64,000 nucleotides of DNA, taken from Methanoplanus endosymbiosus (lineage in GTDB: Archaea > Halobacteriota > Methanomicrobia > Methanomicrobiales > Methanomicrobiaceae). Within the stretch, counting starts at the first letter, position 1; every line of letters begins with the position of its first letter. The notes below the pieces were generated by a model, which was given only the letters and a program-made list of their open reading frames with translations, was not told the origin of the DNA and did not search any database. The stretch is taken from assembly GCF_024662215.1 (NCBI RefSeq), contig NZ_CP096115.1:2356001-2420000 (forward strand). Reading direction: 5' to 3'. Both the position numbers and the translations under genes were made by a program. Positions 1 to 8,680 of the stretch are shown here, piece after piece.

Positions 1-2
1 TG

Positions 3-590
3 CTGCCTGCTTCCTTTACTGCATATGAATATATCCGGGGTGCACTCTCCGCATTTGAGGGTTGTTATGACTGCGGGCAGGATGAATTTTCAATAGGTGT
101 CTGCCGGATGGAGCTGCCCTTTACACGTGCGGACGGTTTTGGTGATCTTGGTATTCAGACTCTTGTTGTTGAGACTGCCGGTCAGAGGACTGCATATGTG
201 CTGTTTGACGGTAATAATATTCATCAGGGTGTCAGGGAGAAGATCAGGGCTGAGGTTTTAAGATATGTTGATGAGTGTGAGTTAATGACGAGTGATTCAC
301 ATGTGGTCAATACAATGAGCGGAAAGAATCCTGTCGGGCTTAGAGTTCCTCCTGAGGATATTATTCCGTATGTTATTGATTCGGTTAAGACTGCGGTTAA
401 GGATCTCTCGCCTGCGACTGCCGCGGCCTCTACCGGGTGGTGTGAGGGTGTTGTGGTATTTGGCTCACAGAGGATTTCACAGCTTGCAAGTACTGTCAAT
501 GCAATGCTCACCTATGTCGCGCCCCTCGGTGTTGCAATACTTGGTGTTGCGCTTGTTTTTTCGGTGATTGCGTATCTGATTCTGCTGTGA
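3..590 (+). CDS. DUF2070 family membrane protein, C-terminal part (5' truncated by window edge)
   Basis: The reading frame is already open at the window edge, so only the last ~195 codons of the gene are present. The fragment contains a soluble stretch with the motif TSDSHVVN followed by GKNPVG and VPPEDIIPYV, then ends in a strongly hydrophobic segment (about the last 28 residues). This resembles the C-terminal half of the archaeal DUF2070 family (COG3356), described as membrane proteins related to neutral-ceramidase-type lipid hydrolases. The His/Ser-containing motif is the likely active-site region by family analogy. The substrate is unknown. An ATG at 108 is internal, because coding similarity continues upstream of it without a stop. 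Confidence 0.7.
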   Translation: MPASFTAYEYIRGALSAFEGCYDCGQDEFSIGVCRMELPFTRADGFGDLGIQTLVVETAGQRTAYVLFDGNNIHQGVREKIRAEVLRYVDECELMTSDSHVVNTMSGKNPVGLRVPPEDIIPYVIDSVKTAVKDLSPATAAASTGWCEGVVVFGSQRISQLASTVNAMLTYVAPLGVAILGVALVFSVIAYLILL

Positions 591-812
591 GAATTATTAT
601 CATCTAATATTTTTTTGAAGAACTGGCCTTTTTTCCGGATTATTTTGGTATTTGTCAGTATATGTTTGTGTTTTGTGTGTTTTTTGCCGGAATTTTATAC
701 TGGCTTTTCTCTATGCGTGAGTCCTGGGAATTTTTGTTATGTTGTGGGTTTTATCCGGATTTTCGGGTACAATTGCATAAATGTTAATTTGATGGAGTTT
801 CATTTTATATGG

Positions 813-897
813 GCGAGGGTAGGTAAGCTTGGCCAAAACCGACGGACTTAAGATCCGTTCTCTCAGGAGTCCATGGGTTCGAATCCCATCCCTCGCA
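813..897 (+). tRNA. tRNA-Leu (anticodon UAA)
   Basis: A class II tRNA. The acceptor stem GCGAGGG (813-819) pairs with CCCTCGC (890-896), and A897 is the discriminator. The anticodon stem ACGGA/TCCGT encloses the loop CTTAAGA, giving anticodon TAA. A long variable arm is followed by the T arm ATGGG-TTCGAAT-CCCAT. The 3' CCA is not encoded and no intron is visible. Confidence 0.96.
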
Positions 898-1102
898 TTT
901 TTGTAGTCGGGTCTGAATCCGGCTGTTCTTTTTGTAATATTTAATCAATTTCTCTTTTTGGATAATGTTAATGCCATCTTTATTTTCCTTAGGTCCGGTA
1001 TAAGGAATCATTTTGTTTATTTGTAAATGGTTCTGATGTAGTTTTAAAAATTATTTCCCCATAAATAATTATATGTCATATTAATCAAAACATAAGGTAG
1101 AT

Positions 1103-1351
1103 ATGAAATTTAATATAATTATTGAAATAGATGAAGAAGGAGGGTATATTGCAGAATGCCCTGATTTACCGGGTTGTATTACTGAAGGTGATACTCAGGA
1201 TGAAGCTATCAGGAACTTGAATGAGGCTATCATTGGCTGCCTGAAATCAAGGCTGAAAAGTGCAATAAATAATATTAAATTTATCGAATCTGATGAAAAA
1301 TTAAATATCTCGCTTGACATATCTGAAAATACAGGTAGCAGTTATGCCTAA
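1103..1351 (+). CDS. hicB: HicB-type antitoxin
   Basis: An 82-residue protein with the typical HicB partial RNase-H-like fold signature: an N-terminal beta strand with acidic residues, GGYIAECPDLPGC, then TEGDTQDEAIRNLNEAI. HicB proteins bind and neutralise the HicA mRNA interferase and usually autoregulate the operon. The downstream hicA start lies 8 nt inside this gene's end, so the two are translationally coupled. No C-terminal DNA-binding domain is obvious in this short form. An AT-rich stretch (ataattatatg) about 35 nt upstream is a plausible TATA box. Confidence 0.85.
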   Translation: MKFNIIIEIDEEGGYIAECPDLPGCITEGDTQDEAIRNLNEAIIGCLKSRLKSAINNIKFIESDEKLNISLDISENTGSSYA

Positions 1352-1580
1352 ACTGCCACGCGCATCCGGTGAAAAACATATACATGCACTGAAAAAAGAT
1401 GGCTGGAAGATAAATCATATTGAGGGCAGTCGTTACATCCTCATAAAAGATGGCCTTAATGTTCATCTTTCAATACCTGTTCATTCCGGAAAAACAATGG
1501 GTCCGGGACTTCTTAAAAGGATAATTAATAAAGCAGGACTGACAACTGAAGAATACTGTAAGCTTTTCAATAATAAATAA
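1344..1580 (+). CDS. hicA: HicA-type toxin (mRNA interferase fold), catalytic His apparently replaced
   Basis: A 78-residue protein starting at ATG 1344, with AGGT about 9 nt upstream. It carries the HicA dsRBD-like pattern: LPRASGEKHIHALKKDGW, GSRYILIKDG, VHLSIPVHSG, then GPGLLKRIINKAGLTTEEY. HicA toxins cleave mRNA using a His in the conserved G-S-H motif; here that position reads G-S-R. This could mean weak or lost toxicity or a different alignment of the nearby His in NVHLSIPVH. The order antitoxin-then-toxin is the less common but known hicBA arrangement. A longer in-frame start at 1314 overlaps hicB more and has no better ribosome site. Confidence 0.82.
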   Translation: MPKLPRASGEKHIHALKKDGWKINHIEGSRYILIKDGLNVHLSIPVHSGKTMGPGLLKRIINKAGLTTEEYCKLFNNK

Positions 1581-2122
1581 CAGGATTTCAGAATCTATTT
1601 TAAAATCCAGCCGGATGTACCAATTAAATTTATGTTTCATTTGTGTTTGCTTTCGTTTTTTTCCAGACATTGTTGGATGCTTTGAGGAAAGTCTCCTGTG
1701 CATGTCTTTAGAGGTTACTTTTTACCGAATTCGGAAGTTCTGTTATGAATTTGTATGGTCTGGTTTTGATTTTTGTATGTGGGTTTGCCGGTGGTATGCT
1801 GAATTGGTAATTGTGGATTAATATTCTGATCGTTTTGTGAAGTCTGAGAATGTGTCGTGTATCATTTAGTGCTGTAAAAATGAGTATTTTAAATTAATAT
1901 GCGGGCTATACCAATTAATTAGTAATATTTTCAGGAGTTATTGTCAGAATATTTTGGACATTGATTGCTAAATATATGAGTTATTTCAAAGATAATTGCT
2001 GAAATCAGAAATAGCCTCATAAATGAGGGATGTTATATATTAATCAGGAAGAGTTTGATATAATTTGGTAGATTTGCCAAATTTAATTTAAATATATTGT
2101 GGTTTATTGGTGGAGTAATAAT
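1581..2122. other. Non-coding AT-rich spacer with promoter for the dehydrogenase gene
   Basis: No convincing gene is seen: the open frames here are short and carry no recognisable motif. Close to its end, TTTAAATATA (about 2086-2096) is a plausible archaeal TATA box and GGTGGAG (2109-2115) the ribosome site for the gene starting at 2123. Confidence 0.5.
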
Positions 2123-3247
2123 ATGGATGTCGGAGTAATTGGTGCGGGGGCGATGGGCAGGAATCATGCCCGTGTGTATTCTGAACTTAAAAAGGTTGAC
2201 AGCCTTTATATTTATGATACGGATGAGAAGGCTGCCGGAGAGGTTGCTTCTAAGAATGAGGGTATTGCCACATCATCGCTGGATGAACTCCTGGGAAAGG
2301 TTGATGCCGTAAGTCTCTGTGTTCCCACACCCTACCATTTTGACGTTGCAAAGGAGATATTCAGTGCTGACGTGGGCACTGATGTCTTAATCGAAAAACC
2401 GATATGCCATAACTCTGAGGCTGCAAGGGAGCTTATCAGTCTTATTCCGGGTCATGGTAATAGTGACGGTGATGATAGCATTTGTGGCAATTATTATCGC
2501 AACAGTGATAATGATGATTGCAGCATTAACGATACTGGTAATCTTAGAGGTCCGGTAGTCGGCGTGGGTCATATCGAGAGGTTTAACCCAATCATAAAAG
2601 AGATCAAAGAGATAATCAGGGACCCTCTTTATGTTGAAATCAAGAGGCATAATCCGGCTTCAGCAAGGGTTACGGGAAGTTCTGTGGTAGAGGACCTGAT
2701 GATCCATGATATTGACATAGTCCTGCACTCACTCTTTGGCCAGCCTGACAGAATTGAGGCCTTCGGGACTTTTGATGTCTGTTCTCTGATGATGCAGTAT
2801 GACAGTGGTCATAATCTGCAGAGTGCACAGGTTGGTGGTATGCAGAGTATGCAAGGTATCCGGGGAGGTATGCAAGGGGTGCATGAGCAGGATGATGCCT
2901 ATACCTATCCTCTGCATAATACTCCGGTTTATCTTTCTGCAAGCCGGAAGTCTTCAAGGAAAATAAGGACAATCCACATTGAAGAAGAGGAATTCACGTT
3001 ACAGGGTGATTTCATGACGCAGGAGCTGTACATCTACTGGAAGCCTGAGAATTACCAGATTGAGGCTGAGAGGTATTATCAGGAGAACATCATTGAGAAA
3101 GTTATGGTAGGAAAGATTGAGCCTTTAAAGACGGAGCTGAGTCTTTTCCTTGAGTGCTCAGAGAAGAGGAAGCCTTTCCCGGTAACGCCTGAGGAGGGCC
3201 TTGGTAATCTCTTGTTTGCCGAGAAGGTTAATCGTGTAATATCCTGA
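2123..3247 (+). CDS. Gfo/Idh/MocA family NAD(P)-dependent sugar dehydrogenase with two low-complexity insertions
   Basis: The N-terminal Rossmann motif is GVIGAGAMGRNHARVY, followed by the family motif EKPI and by GHIERFNP and a DLMIHDIDIVLH segment, as in Gfo/Idh/MocA oxidoreductases. Archaeal relatives oxidise UDP-amino sugars at C3 on the way to 3-amino sugars for surface glycans, which fits the glycan genes downstream. I chose ATG 2123 because GGTGGAG lies at the right distance; a GTG at 2099 has none. The protein is about 374 residues, longer than the usual ~320, because of a D/N/S-rich insert (encoded about 2450-2550) before GHIERFNP and a Met-Gln-Gly-rich insert (about 2800-2925). Substrate specificity cannot be read from the sequence. 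Confidence 0.75.
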   Translation: MDVGVIGAGAMGRNHARVYSELKKVDSLYIYDTDEKAAGEVASKNEGIATSSLDELLGKVDAVSLCVPTPYHFDVAKEIFSADVGTDVLIEKPICHNSEAARELISLIPGHGNSDGDDSICGNYYRNSDNDDCSINDTGNLRGPVVGVGHIERFNPIIKEIKEIIRDPLYVEIKRHNPASARVTGSSVVEDLMIHDIDIVLHSLFGQPDRIEAFGTFDVCSLMMQYDSGHNLQSAQVGGMQSMQGIRGGMQGVHEQDDAYTYPLHNTPVYLSASRKSSRKIRTIHIEEEEFTLQGDFMTQELYIYWKPENYQIEAERYYQENIIEKVMVGKIEPLKTELSLFLECSEKRKPFPVTPEEGLGNLLFAEKVNRVIS

Positions 3248-3481
3248 GTTCCGGAAAATAGAGTGTGTTTGTTTCATAAATTTAAAGGGAAAATATAATA
3301 CTAATTTACTGGTGGATGATTGTCTGCTTAAATGCAATACTTTGATGAATGGATGGTTATTATCCTAAGTTTGACACTTGAGGCAAATAAATTTGACTTT
3401 TCTCCAATTTTCTGAAATTCCATGACGCACACATTTTGTAATTTCCATAACAACAAAAGAACCAGTCCGGGCACAGAAGGG

Positions 3482-3628
3482 ATGCCAGCCCATCCTGTCA
3501 CTGCCGGAGCAGTTGTTACGAAGGATGTACCTCCTTATGCAATTGTGGGGGGAGTCCCTGCTAAAATAATTGGGGAAAGAAACAGGGATTTAAAATACGA
3601 ATTGAGCGAATATGTACCATTTGTATAG
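3482..3628 (+). pseudogene. C-terminal remnant of a hexapeptide-repeat acetyltransferase
   Basis: The frame reads [18 protein letters not shown] followed by [21 protein letters not shown], which is the classic C-terminal end of left-handed beta-helix (LbH) acyltransferases. The hexapeptide repeats that should precede it are missing, and the upstream 230 bases after the dehydrogenase gene show no matching frame. I read this as a decayed N-acetyltransferase gene. In sugar pathways such an enzyme often follows a Gfo/Idh dehydrogenase and an aminotransferase (WlbA/WlbB-like), so a pathway here has probably been lost or trimmed. Confidence 0.7.
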
Positions 3629-3699
3629 TCTAGATCTAATTTATTGTAATGGTATAAATTTGAAAATGTCCGAATGTGGGATATATTTGTGGAGGAAAA

Positions 3700-4698
3700 A
3701 TGCCATTTTATTGCAGTAATCCAAAAATAACCATTATTACACCAAGTTTTAACCAGGGAGAATTTATTGAAGAGACAATATTATCAGTCTTAAATCAGAA
3801 TTATCCAAATTTGGAGTATATTATCATTGATGGTGGCTCAACCGATTCAAGTGTGGATATTATAAAGAAATATGGAAAAAAACTTGAATACTGGGTTAGT
3901 GAACCGGATGGTGGTCAGACTGATGCAATAAAAAAAGGATGTAATATGGCAACAGGAGACATCATTGGTTATCTGAATTCAGATGATCTTTACTACCCAA
4001 ACTCTTTAATGGAGGTAGCTGATTATTTCAGAAAGAATCCAGACATTGTCATGGTATATGGCGATGCTCTCCACATAAATCGTGAAGGATCTTTGATGTC
4101 AGTAATTCATACTGGTCAGATAGATCTTCAAAATTATTTGTCTAATCTGTTTTATATCCCCCAGCCTGCGGTTTTTTTCCGGACTTGTGTCTTTGATGAA
4201 ATTGGCTATTTTGACATTTCATATCATCTTGCAATGGATAAGGAGTATTGGACACGAATAATGGTTAATTACAAAATTGGTTATCTTCCTAAAATTCTTG
4301 CAAAATTGCGTATATATGATGAGGCAAAAAGCAGTTCTGAGAAATATAAGTATCTTGCTGAACACCTTAGAATTCTGGACTGGTTTTTTACTAATATTGG
4401 AAATTTTATCCATCAAAAAGATAATCTAAAGCAGATTGAAATAAATAAAGAGGTAATTTATGGTTCAATCTATTTTTCAGGTGGAATGGAGTATTTAAAA
4501 ATTCGAAATTTTAAACTTGCATTTGGAAATATAGTAAAAGGTCTCTCTTTAAACCCAAGACAGATATTTCTGCTTTCATTATACTGGTCGATTTTTGTCG
4601 CAATATTTGGGCAAAATATTTCATCAAAAGTTCAGAAAATCTCTAGATCCTATCGCAATTCTAAAGATCCTTTATTTAATATTGTTGGAGATAAGTGA
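3700..4698 (+). CDS. Family 2 glycosyltransferase
   Basis: A 332-residue cytosolic GT-A glycosyltransferase. The N-terminus ITIITPSFNQGEFIEETI is the nucleotide-sugar-binding strand. IIDGGSTDSS and EPDGGQTDAI follow, and GYLNSDDLYYP supplies the DXD-like metal site. The start is ATG 3700 behind GGAGG (3691-3695); an upstream GTG at 3676 would include that ribosome site in the coding region. It transfers a sugar from an NDP donor, probably onto a lipid-linked oligosaccharide given the neighbours. Donor and acceptor are unknown. Confidence 0.85.
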   Translation: MPFYCSNPKITIITPSFNQGEFIEETILSVLNQNYPNLEYIIIDGGSTDSSVDIIKKYGKKLEYWVSEPDGGQTDAIKKGCNMATGDIIGYLNSDDLYYPNSLMEVADYFRKNPDIVMVYGDALHINREGSLMSVIHTGQIDLQNYLSNLFYIPQPAVFFRTCVFDEIGYFDISYHLAMDKEYWTRIMVNYKIGYLPKILAKLRIYDEAKSSSEKYKYLAEHLRILDWFFTNIGNFIHQKDNLKQIEINKEVIYGSIYFSGGMEYLKIRNFKLAFGNIVKGLSLNPRQIFLLSLYWSIFVAIFGQNISSKVQKISRSYRNSKDPLFNIVGDK

Positions 4699-4734
4699 AT
4701 GTTATTTTAAGTTGTGGGAAGTAATATTTTTCAT

Positions 4735-5050
4735 TTAATCATTAAGTGTTTCGAGATATGCATTCATGGTTTCTTTTGCACATTTTTCCCAGCTGAATTG
4801 TTTTGCTCTCTCAAGACCCTTTAGGGCATAATCATTTCTGTAATTATCATCATTAAGTATCTCAGACATAGCTTCTGCTAATAATGCAGGATTGTTGGGA
4901 TTGATTTGTAATCCAGCATTTCCTACTACTTCTGGCAGAGAAGATATATTGGATGTAATTACCGGACAGCCGCATGCCATAGCTTCCAATGGGGGCAGAC
5001 CAAATCCCTCGTATTTAGAAGGATAAACAAAAAGATCTGCACAGTTATAA
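4735..5050 (-). pseudogene. GT4 glycosyltransferase, C-terminal fragment (split by IS)
   Basis: This is the 3' part of a family 4 glycosyltransferase gene: [20 protein letters not shown] with the donor-binding E-x7-E region, then [19 protein letters not shown]. It is the continuation of the fragment at 6826-7616. Joining base 6826 to base 5050 (removing the element plus one copy of the TTATAA duplication) gives a single frame of 369 codons including the stop. The gene is therefore interrupted only by the insertion and not otherwise decayed. Confidence 0.9.
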
Positions 5051-6819
5051 CCTGGATTCCCGCCCACTCATAACGATGTGGGTGGTGTCACCCCCAGGTC
5101 CCGGTACAGCTGCTCCTGTTTATCGAGTATCTCACCCACTCTGAGAGATTTTCCTGGTTGTTCAAAACACTCGATGACATCCAGTTTGTCCAACATACCA
5201 GGCAATGTGTAATTCCTGAAAAGGTTATGATCCTGCATCTGCTTTTTGAGATAAGATAAGTAGATCAGTGCCACAAACTGCACAAACAGTTTCCCATCAA
5301 GGCTCTGTTCTGAAGAAACGAGTGTACGGCGCATATTCAGGCGTTCTTTGAGATTTCCAAAGGCCTTTTCAACCACATCTTTGTTGCGGTAGAGTTCAAG
5401 AGCAGTTACTGCATCCATCTTTTCATTAGTAATCAGAGCAAAAAACCCAAAATATCGCTTGGCTTTGATGACATTTTCATCAATAATCTGTGCCTTTGTT
5501 CCTCTCTTGGGTGTTGTTTTGGTAATGAAGTACTGCTTGTAAAGTTTAGCGTGTCCTGGAACACGCTCTCCTGACTCCAGTTCCTTTTTTAGTGCGATTA
5601 GCTTTCGGTCGAAGTTTTTCTCATCTTCGGCTGCCTGGTCAATATTGTAGAAATAGTGGATGTAAAGACGGCGTGATTCCTGAAGAGTATCTCCTTTGTA
5701 AGGACGCTCTTTTGTATAATTCCAGGTGGTCCGGACAGTCTGGTAATACAGTTCGTAATTCTCACTGTAACGTTCAAAGCTCCTAAAAGTGTCATAGACT
5801 GCATCAAGTTCTCCATAGACAAATTTCAGAGACATTCTGACACCTGCAAGGAACTTCACGTGATTCTTAAACAGGTTGTTGATATTGACCTCACTGTAAA
5901 AGCCCCGGTCAAGAACCAGTTTAACTCTTGAGTGATCAAGAATATCCAGCTCTTCAAGCAGGCGTGTAATGGTCTTTGAATCCGGGATATTACCTGCGAG
6001 TTTTCTGTAATAGAAAGGGAGATTGGACTCCTGTCCAAAGACCAGAGCAAGATTCAGCTGTGCCAGTTTGTCGTGCTCCTTGTTGCGACCATACTGTACC
6101 TGCCTGAGGGTTTCTGAATAGCTGGACAGAGATGTTGTATCATAAGCCCAGAATTCATTATCCATCCTTCTCTTTCCCTGAAGTCTGAAGAACTGTAGTT
6201 TATTTGCCTCGGTAATGCTGGAAAACAGTTCACTACTGCGTTGTGAGGTGATGTCTTTGCCATAAGGATGCTTATGCAGGAGTCCCCACTTCTCAAAACG
6301 GTATAGCGGAGTGCTGTCTTCAAGGATTAAATAGTACACAACGGATAAGATTTGCTCATATGTGTCGGGGAAACACTGTTTCAGATCCTGAATGAGACCT
6401 AATTTCTCACCAATAGCATCCAGTAGATATGTGGCTCCGTAGAATGAACGATGTGCTTCCTCAACCCTCTTTGTATTACGTTTCACAGGCGGATTACCTT
6501 CTTTTTTCTTCCTGTTGCGTCCATCGGTGGGGACTATTTTACCTGTCTCTTTGTCTACACGCCCAATAAGGGTACGTTTGGCACGTGACTGTTTCTTTTC
6601 CTTGTCCCAGTATGATACAGAGCGGTAAGCATAGGTTATCCCGGATCTTTTGTCTGTTTGGTGAACTATTGCGACCATGTAAACACCTAATCGTTATGTG
6701 TGTTATTTAACACATAACGATTATAAAACTATCGGTTTGATCTTGGGGAGTATTTTGGAATATTAAGAAAAATGTGGAGTTAGATTTCAGAGTGGGTTAT
6801 GTGTTTCCGGGAATGCAGG
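5051..6819 (-). mobile_element. IS1634-like insertion sequence inside a glycosyltransferase gene
   Basis: The element is about 1769 bp. Its ends are imperfect inverted repeats: CCTGGATTCCCG at 5051-5062 and the complement of CCTGCATTCCCG at 6808-6819 (11 of 12 match). It is flanked by a direct repeat TTATAA (5045-5050 and 6820-6825, possibly GTTATAA). It encodes one transposase on the minus strand. A 14-bp perfect inverted repeat (6688-6701 with 6710-6723, 8-nt loop) lies just upstream of the transposase start and may be a transposase-binding or translation-limiting structure. The intact ends, clean duplication and full-length transposase suggest a recent insertion. Confidence 0.88.
5068..6678 (-). 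CDS. IS1634/IS4-type DDE transposase
   Basis: A 536-residue protein with a basic N-terminus (SYWDKEKKQSRAKRTLIGRV) and the features of IS1634-group transposases: an EFWAYDTTSLSSYS segment with the first Asp, VKLVLDRGFYSE with the second Asp, and a C-terminal Y...KDVVEKAFGNLKERL block containing the catalytic Glu. It catalyses cut-and-paste movement of the surrounding element. It is full length with no internal stop, so it may be active. Confidence 0.88.
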   Translation of the reverse strand: MVAIVHQTDKRSGITYAYRSVSYWDKEKKQSRAKRTLIGRVDKETGKIVPTDGRNRKKKEGNPPVKRNTKRVEEAHRSFYGATYLLDAIGEKLGLIQDLKQCFPDTYEQILSVVYYLILEDSTPLYRFEKWGLLHKHPYGKDITSQRSSELFSSITEANKLQFFRLQGKRRMDNEFWAYDTTSLSSYSETLRQVQYGRNKEHDKLAQLNLALVFGQESNLPFYYRKLAGNIPDSKTITRLLEELDILDHSRVKLVLDRGFYSEVNINNLFKNHVKFLAGVRMSLKFVYGELDAVYDTFRSFERYSENYELYYQTVRTTWNYTKERPYKGDTLQESRRLYIHYFYNIDQAAEDEKNFDRKLIALKKELESGERVPGHAKLYKQYFITKTTPKRGTKAQIIDENVIKAKRYFGFFALITNEKMDAVTALELYRNKDVVEKAFGNLKERLNMRRTLVSSEQSLDGKLFVQFVALIYLSYLKKQMQDHNLFRNYTLPGMLDKLDVIECFEQPGKSLRVGEILDKQEQLYRDLGVTPPTSL

Positions 6820-6825
6820 TTATAA

Positions 6826-7616
6826 AGGCCTGGAAGATCTGCATATGGAATATAGTCGGTAAAGATAATAGATTTATGCAGATTTTTCTTTTGAATATAT
6901 TCAAATATTTCCTTATATTTCCAACCTTTCTTACCGACTATAACCAACTTGTAATTAATATTCTTATTAATTATAATTTCGAATGCTTTTATGAGAGCAA
7001 ATATATTTTTTCTTGGTTCAAGAGTGCCCACGTAAAGAATAAATGGATAATTTAGGTTATATTTATCTGCAATTGTCTGTTTATCCTCTTTATTTAATGG
7101 TTTAAAAATGCTATCAGCAGCTTCATAAATGACTGTGATTTTATCTTCTGGTAGATTAAAATATTTGATAAGTTCATATTTTGTATGTTTTGAAACTGCA
7201 ATTATCTTATCTGCTGTCTTTAGTGTTTTAGGGAATAAGACCTTATGAAGGAGAACACGACTCATAGTATGGGTTTCCGGGTTAGTAAATACAGAGATGT
7301 CATGAACCGTGAGAATATACTTTTGTTTAAATTTGAAAAATGTGGGGGTCTGTGTAGGATTATGTACAATATCAATGTCAGATTTTCTGATTTTTCTTGT
7401 AACATAGGGGTACCAGGAATAAGTTTTTACTATGGGAAAGTAATTTGGAATAATTAAATCCTGAAATGGAGGAAAGGCAGTTTTATTGTGGTTTATAAGG
7501 TATATGCTGTCTTTTTTTGGTACAACATTCTTCAGGTCATTAATCAGATTTTTTGTGTAATTACCTATTCCGGTTGATGGTGTATTTAAAGTCTCTGCAA
7601 TGATGCCTATTTTCAT
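6826..7616 (-). pseudogene. GT4 glycosyltransferase, N-terminal fragment (split by IS)
   Basis: This is the 5' part of the split gene. It starts MKIGIIAETLNTPSTGIGNY (typical GT4 N-terminal strand and loop) and includes VHDISVFTNPE, TADKIIAVSKHTKYEL, and YVGTLEPRKNI at the start of the donor-binding domain. The frame runs through YADLPGLYN and then enters the insertion element, where it reads about 12 foreign codons to a stop. The restored protein would be 368 residues, normal for a family 4 retaining glycosyltransferase. As it stands the donor-binding Glu pair is lost and the protein should be inactive. Confidence 0.9.
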
Positions 7617-7663
7617 ATTAATATCCTGGTATGTTTACTGTCTAAAAGTATTGTGATTGAAAG

Positions 7664-8680
7664 CTACAATAATTTCTGATAAATTAATTTGTACTCCATT
7701 GCCATTTTATCCAGAGTAAACTTTTTAGTAATACAATTTTGGTTGTATTCAGACATATCTTCCATAAGTTTCTCATCGTCAAAAATTGTTTTGATTTTTG
7801 ATACAAAATCATCAATATTGTCCATTTCGCAAAGAAAACCCCCTTTTCCATCGACAATCAGCTCAGGCAAAGCTGAACCATTGGTAGTAATCACTGGTTT
7901 ACCACAGGCCATTGCTTCAGCTACAGTAAGTCCAAATCCCTCGAGACGTGAAGGGAAAATAAGAGCGTCACAAAAATTGTATAAGATAACAAGTTTCTCC
8001 AAGCTGACTTTTCCAACGCAGATTATTTTTTTATTTCCGGAAAATAATCCTTCACGCAGTCCGGCGGTCATTAAAAGAACATAAGAGTCATCAAGACGAT
8101 CCATTATCTTAGGCAACAGGTCTGCACCTTTCCTGTTACTTGGATTTCCGGCAAACAACAACACTTTCTCATTTCCTCTAAGTCCCAGCTGTTTATAGAA
8201 GGCTTCACGATTAATTTCAATCGGTCTGAAAATATTTTGATCTACACCATTATAGATGACCTGTGCATCAGAATACCCAAAAGTCTTCTCAAGCATTTTT
8301 TTTGTATATTCGCTGACACATGTTACTTTGTCCGCTGCATTGAGGCTTATTTTTTCATATTTATAAATTAATTTGTGAAATCTCTTTTGTCTTGCCGTCT
8401 TCATTGGTTCAAATGATGGATCATGAACAACATGGTGCTCTGTTAAAACAAGAGGATTCTCTCCCTTAAAAGCAAAGCCGTTCCATGTATTGCCATGAAT
8501 AATTGTTCCGTAATCCTCTTTTTTATTTGTAAACCTAGCAAGATATGGCAGGTATCCAACATAATCAGGAAAGTATGAGAGATTTGTTTCTATGCCTTGT
8601 CTTTTTAATTCAGATGCAAGTGATTCTGTCCATACATCAACTCCGGAATAACCCCTGACCTGCTTAAAGACAACTTTCAT
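7664..8680 (-). CDS. Family 4 glycosyltransferase
   Basis: A 338-residue GT-B glycosyltransferase. N-terminal acceptor domain: GYSGVDVWTESLASELKRQG, TEHHVVHDP. Linker: AADKVTCVSEYTKKML and VIYNGVDQNIFRP. C-terminal donor domain: LLFAGNPSNRKGADLLPKI and the E-x7-E motif in SRLEGFGLTVAEAMACGKPV. It would retain the anomeric configuration of an NDP-sugar. Its start overlaps the stop of the gene at 8677-9960 by 4 nt (ATGA), so the two are co-translated. Confidence 0.88.
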   Translation of the reverse strand: MKVVFKQVRGYSGVDVWTESLASELKRQGIETNLSYFPDYVGYLPYLARFTNKKEDYGTIIHGNTWNGFAFKGENPLVLTEHHVVHDPSFEPMKTARQKRFHKLIYKYEKISLNAADKVTCVSEYTKKMLEKTFGYSDAQVIYNGVDQNIFRPIEINREAFYKQLGLRGNEKVLLFAGNPSNRKGADLLPKIMDRLDDSYVLLMTAGLREGLFSGNKKIICVGKVSLEKLVILYNFCDALIFPSRLEGFGLTVAEAMACGKPVITTNGSALPELIVDGKGGFLCEMDNIDDFVSKIKTIFDDEKLMEDMSEYNQNCITKKFTLDKMAMEYKLIYQKLL

